Source: Zeugodacus cucurbitae (Eukaryota > Arthropoda > Insecta > Diptera > Tephritidae). From it: a stretch of DNA of 64,000 nt. The notes under the pieces are model-generated. The model made no database searches. It saw nothing but the letters and a program-made list of their open reading frames with translations, and had not been told where the DNA came from. Below, in pieces: positions 62,101-64,000 of this stretch. How positions within the stretch are numbered: position 1 is the first letter of the stretch; every line of letters starts with the position of its first letter. The position numbers were made by a program, and so were the translations under genes. Location: assembly GCF_028554725.1 (NCBI RefSeq), contig NC_071667.1, positions 29,903,501 to 29,967,500 of the forward strand. The letters are read 5' to 3'.

Positions 62101-63897
62101 TCATTTACATCAATTTAGTAAACCGTTCGGAGAGGGGAAAGTGCGTGAAATGACTGAATTTTTCGAACGCAACCAAAGATTTGATGCCACTGGACATCTC
62201 AGCGCCGCCAGTTCTGGCATGTCAAACACTTTTTCAAAATCAGCCTCACATTTATATCCACCCAAAGCTGCTACATCGCCACGCAAAACTAAGAATCTTA
62301 CACAGCAGGAGCAATTAGACATTTTGCAGCAACTCAAGGAATGGAGTTTGCATGGCAGTAGTGGCAAAGATTACCAAATCAATTTACAAAACAGTAATAC
62401 TCAAAATACTCATAAACCAAACGAAACCAAACAACGAATTGCCGAAACTGTTAATAAAGATACTCAAAATAATTCAGAATCTAATGCACCTATAAAAGTA
62501 ATTTCTGCACCAACATTACTAACACCAGAATCAGAGCTATCAATTAGCACCACTTTTACCTGTGATTGTCCTTGTTGTGCCAATTGTAAGAAAAAAATCG
62601 TTACAAATATCTCAGACCCTAACAAAACCATCCCCGAAAATGCCAAATCAACCATAGGCCCAACGACGCCTACTTTTCAATGCTACGACAGTTGCCCCAA
62701 AACTACGCAGAGCCAGTTGAAGCGGCAACGCAGCGTCATGTCCACTGCGAAGGGTAACACAGTGCGCACGGTGAAGCGGCATCAGAAACAGCACCGGCAT
62801 AGCGACGGATCGAAACTCTCTTTAACGCTTGCCTTGAAAGCAGGCGAAAGCAACGCTACAACTTCAATGACATGTCCACATTCAACGACAGCAACAAATG
62901 AAGAGCTATCCGAAAACGAAGTTGGTGATGCCGCCATTGAAAGCTGACCACTGGGCGATCAAAGGTGGTGACGACAATGACTTGTTAGCAACGCGCCAAA
63001 GGGATGCCTAACCGAATAAAATTCAAAAAAACTTTACTTTTGTTTAAAACTTGAGCTACCATTAAAGCTTTTGAATACTCATTAAGGCATACCTTTGGTG
63101 TTGTTTAGCAGTTTGCCTACACCCTGTAACGTTTTTTAACGATTTATTAGTTGATTTTTTTTTGTACGGAGTTACTACTACTATTATTTTTTAGATTTTT
63201 TTTATTATTCCATTCGAAAAATTATTAAAAATTAGCTAGACGAACGCACCTTAAGGACTGGCTGAAATCAAAACAAACCGAGTACTTAATTAATCATAAC
63301 AACAAAATCTTTATGCTCTCTATAAATACTTTTGGTTGATGTCGCAATTTATGTCCATTATTGTGTATTTTTATTTGTATAAATTCCGTTTTGTATGTAT
63401 TTAATTAGAAATGCCTCACTTGTATAACCTTGTAATGTCACATACATGTAACTGTAAACGCACATGTCATGCTTGTGAATAACTATGTATTTGCTAAATT
63501 TCATAATTTTAATAATACTTTCGTTTCCTTTTCATATCTAATATACGCCCATAACAACATCCACATAACACACCAACCATCATGCACCAACAAAATCGTA
63601 AATTATAAATGGTTGTTTCTTAATTCGTTCCGAAATGTACGCTGCTGTCGCGTTTGCACCTAATATAATCGTTTTGTAATGGCATGTATGGAATGTGCAT
63701 TATAACCTCGCTCGCTGTTGACATCTCAATTGTATGCCCATGCAAAATCACAGGTAATCGCCGCATGTCTGAACGTGACCTTTCAAGAATGGGCGTAACC
63801 GATTCCAAACATGCTGGCCCTCTCATACCCAATAACCATTTATCAAATAGTAAATCGGTGCCAGCACTACACCATCACACCGGAAGTGGTACTATTT
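38176..63897 (+). CDS. cno: Canoe / afadin: junctional actin and Rap1/Ras scaffold (3' end beyond window)
   Basis: The acceptor at 38175 opens the first coding exon; ATG 38256-38258. Coding exons: 38256-38360, 38439-38547, 38619-38812, 38916-39380, 39450-39531, 52875-53062, 53139-53303, 56679-56800, 57211-57265, 57335-57579, 57997-58173, 58705-59170, 59282-59806, 59872-60119, 60174-60292, 60555-62947. All join in phase to 1885 residues plus stop; an alternative exon lies at 63754-63897. Domains by residue: RA1 about 38-136, basic KRKLSKREKKEQKKKEK, RA2 about 240-330, FHA about 355-465, Ser/Gly linker, DIL about 610-945, PDZ about 980-1070 (carboxylate loop GMGLSI), then a disordered tail. RA domains bind Rap1/Ras-GTP; PDZ binds junction proteins; the protein links adherens junctions to actin. 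Domain order is diagnostic of afadin. The N-terminal 130 residues are nearly those of Drosophila Canoe. Intron 5 is 13.3 kb and intron 7 is 3.4 kb, both enlarged by transposons. No defects seen. Confidence 0.95.
39532..40914. other. Canoe intron 5, first part
   Basis: No exon is needed here because exon 5 (..CGG G) and exon 6 (GT TCG ATT..) join in phase. The sequence is AT-rich with no recognised element. Confidence 0.5.
40915..41600 (-). mobile_element. Mariner transposase remnant
   Basis: The minus strand encodes, in broken frames, WWDWKGIIHYELLPYGQTLN, then GVVVHQDNAKPHTS (second catalytic Asp), SPDIALSDYNLF (third Asp) and LPSRWKKIIDRNGAYLN at the C-terminus. This is the classic mariner DD34D layout. 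A stop splits HLK*TIDQ and another follows HTS. The N-terminal third is largely lost. Inactive fossil in canoe intron 5, antisense to the gene. Confidence 0.8.
41601..44057. other. Canoe intron 5, no feature recognised
   Basis: Contains a small GC-richer open frame (43081-43281) without a known domain; treated as chance. Confidence 0.4.
44058..44204. mobile_element. Short MITE with pogo/Tigger-like ends
   Basis: 147 bp. The left end CAGTTGAACTTCC..CTCGAA and the right end TTCGAGTTATGG..GTTCAACT are near-perfect inverted repeats of about 22 bp. Flanking TA on both sides fits Tc1/mariner/pogo insertion. The CAGTTGAAC start is typical of pogo-group elements. A second internal TCGAGTT motif makes it mostly palindromic. 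Non-coding. Confidence 0.65.
44205..45243. other. Canoe intron 5, very AT-rich
   Basis: No feature recognised, apart from a short direct repeat of ATTTACTATGCTCT-like words near 44577-44610. Confidence 0.4.
45244..45302 (+). repeat. Second remnant of the 22136-22262 repeat
   Basis: GATCCCACGACAAATGGGTC and GGATCCAAATTTATATCCG correspond, in reverse complement, to the CGTGGGAACAAG and CTGTATCCGATCC parts at 22207-22255. Short and decayed. Confidence 0.4.
45303..46430. other. Canoe intron 5, no feature recognised
   Basis: Short frames only. Confidence 0.4.
46510..46800 (-). mobile_element. LINE pol fragment (post-RT region)
   Basis: The minus strand reads IKRQRLRWLGRVVRMDKSAP, then ALKVQYPLVEKDLATLGSSN. 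This is the conserved 'RLrWlGHv.RM' region after the reverse transcriptase and the tail seen again at 6550-6800. One of the Gly/Arg-rich boxes is deleted. Dead fragment. Confidence 0.65.
46890..47260 (+). mobile_element. LINE C-terminal fragment (Cys-rich tail), opposite orientation
   Basis: The plus strand encodes SFQLLSHRKAHIVAIIDVLT, GNCPIGIHVMRVRIKPDAS and CQSCLEVGEEKHPRTS. This resembles the 'LTGHCplg.Ha.rl.i....CR.C.eeeEt..H.lc.Cp' tail of insect LINEs with an RNase H-like end. A frameshift follows the Cys cluster. It faces the fragment at 46510-46800 tail-to-tail, so the two come from separate insertions or a rearrangement. Confidence 0.55.
47261..49771. other. Canoe intron 5, no feature recognised
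   Basis: Mixed composition; 48240-48440 is less AT-rich. No coding or repeat signature. Confidence 0.4.
49772..50067. mobile_element. MITE with TAGC-TTTTTACACAG ends
   Basis: The left TAGCCTTTTTACACAG (49772-49787) and right CTGTGTAAAAACGCTA (50052-50067) are inverted repeats matching at 15 of 16 positions. The similarity continues inward (AATTGATCAATTAA versus TTGATCAATTA). A second inner end, GGCAGTGTAAAAGGC (49991-50005), also pairs with the left end, so the element may be nested or have duplicated ends. 296 bp, non-coding. Confidence 0.55.
50068..52874. other. Canoe intron 5, last part
   Basis: AT-rich; ends at the acceptor CGTTACAG of canoe exon 6. No other feature recognised. Confidence 0.45.
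53330..54250 (-). mobile_element. Mariner of the DD41D (rosa/VS-like) group, inactive
   Basis: Minus-strand protein fragments include LGDICFQQECTSSHTSDLSM, HVGPVDWPPRSCDITPSDFF and IWGYVRSKVYADNP. Spacing between the expected DGAT Asp and the Asp of PSDFF is 41 residues, the D,D41D signature known from the Ceratitis rosa 'rosa' element. Here the second catalytic residue region reads QQECTSSHT, so the Asp is lost. The N-terminal half (53640-54240) shows family words in broken frames. Inserted in canoe intron 7, antisense. The next repeat begins 27 bp beyond its 5' side. Confidence 0.75.
54277..55348 (-). repeat. Dispersed 1.2 kb repeat, copy 4
   Basis: Inverted relative to copy 2. It starts with the external tail (ACAAGTAAGGAAGGGCTAAG..GTGTAACC, 54277-54314), then TTTATACTCTCGCAA (54315-54329), and ends TTGCGAGAATATAAA (55334-55348, one mismatch). 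It contains the GGGCGTGG boxes and a CGGACGGACGGACAGACAGA tract (about 55181-55204). It is highly similar to copy 2 over its length, so both are probably recent copies. Confidence 0.8.
55349..56678. other. Canoe intron 7, distal part, with TG microsatellites
   Basis: TG runs at about 56140-56153, 56164-56178 and 56299-56311. No other feature. It ends at the acceptor TTCTTCTCCAG of exon 8. Confidence 0.5.
56801..57210. other. Canoe intron 8
   Basis: 410-bp intron, donor GTTAGT, acceptor CAACTGACAG. The phase of exons 8 and 9 (AG + T = Ser) requires no further exon. Confidence 0.6.
58174..58704. other. Canoe intron 11
   Basis: 531-bp intron, donor GTAACA after ..TGTGCCAG, acceptor TTCCATTAG. 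The join yields CAR-YRASTHYR across the start of the DIL domain. Nothing else seen. Confidence 0.6.
60555..62947 (+). CDS. cno: Canoe exon 16: long disordered region, possible alternative C-terminus
   Basis: The frame continues from the PDZ exon (G|AG CCG GTA..) and stays open for 797 codons to TGA at 62945-62947. It is rich in Ser, Thr, Asn and Arg, with phosphorylation-like RRxS and SP sites, an Asn run near 60850-60875, a CDCPCCANC cluster (about 62560-62580) and a basic KRHQKQHRHSD stretch. No folded domain is visible. Because the exon at 63754 needs one leftover base and this frame ends in a stop, either the exon is terminal in one isoform or an internal donor is used in others. Phase-compatible GT sites include ACAG|GTATCA near 61326 and CCAG|GTATCA near 61212. 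The choice cannot be made from sequence alone. Confidence 0.8.
62948..63753. other. 3' UTR of the short canoe form or intron 16
   Basis: AT-rich and non-coding. It contains AATAAA at 63015-63020, 68 bp past the stop, and ends in the acceptor AAAATCACAG (63744-63753). Confidence 0.5.
63015..63020 (+). terminator. Candidate poly(A) signal for a short canoe isoform
   Basis: AATAAA, 68 bp downstream of the TGA of exon 16, followed by an A-rich and then T-rich stretch. It supports, but does not prove, that exon 16 can be terminal. Confidence 0.35.
63754..63897 (+). CDS. cno: Canoe downstream exon (SERDL region), continues out of window
   Basis: Acceptor CACAG at 63753. Frame: gt|NRRMSERDLSRMGVTDSKHA.., then NSKSVPALHHH, ending at donor GTAAGT (63898). 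The RRMSERDL..RMG and SKSVPALH words match a conserved segment of afadin proteins after the PDZ domain, so this is a true coding exon of the long isoform. It starts with two bases of a split codon and ends with one base of another. Confidence 0.85.
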
Positions 63898-64000
63898 GTA
63901 AGTTAAAATTAACACATTTACTTACTTTAACTATCTAATAAGTTTATAATTTTACTAAATTTCCGTATATCTGTAGTTGCAAATTGATCACATAAACAAA

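Noticed and set aside
1..64000. CRISPR arrays, bacterial operons or a viral genome
   Set aside because: Introns, GT-AG splice sites, LINEs and mariners show eukaryotic nuclear DNA; no regularly spaced direct repeats and no viral structural or envelope genes were seen.

Overview
The window is AT-rich nuclear DNA from a higher fly, most likely a tephritid fruit fly (Bactrocera, Zeugodacus or Ceratitis type). Both genes I can read with confidence are close to Drosophila proteins. The transposon fauna (mariner copies including a DD41D 'rosa'-like one, jockey-clade LINEs, a dispersed 1.2 kb repeat ending in TTTATACTCTCGCAA) fits tephritids. The species assignment is inference.

Layout. 1-7430 is gene-free: a mariner remnant, two copies of the dispersed repeat and two LINE 3' fragments. 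7562-10831 (minus) is a nine-exon heme peroxidase whose predicted 837-residue product matches Drosophila Pxt (chorion peroxidase / COX-like), including one GC-AG intron. 11543-17228 is a cluster of three related units of a TIR-bounded element. The third unit is inverted relative to the second and makes a near-perfect long inverted duplication (arms about 1.5 kb, spacer about 1.2 kb). From about 17890 there is a possible promoter and 5' untranslated exon on the plus strand.

18540-38175 has no recognisable host coding sequence. It holds a nearly complete jockey-clade LINE (28970-32297, minus), another LINE fragment and two more copies of the dispersed repeat. Its most likely role is upstream/first-intron DNA of canoe. 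38256-63897 (plus) is canoe (afadin): sixteen coding exons that join in phase, encoding RA1, RA2, FHA, dilute (DIL) and PDZ domains, then a 2.4 kb disordered exon that ends either at a stop (62945-62947) or by splicing to an exon at 63754 that leads out of the window. Canoe introns 5 and 7 carry two mariners, LINE debris, two MITEs and one further copy of the dispersed repeat.

The two genes do not form a pathway. Pxt acts in the follicle/eggshell. Canoe is a scaffold linking Rap1/Ras, adherens junctions and actin. The most unusual structure is the inverted cluster between them: if transcribed, it could fold into a very long double-stranded RNA. All exon boundaries were derived by hand from splice motifs, reading phase and family knowledge, not from transcripts.
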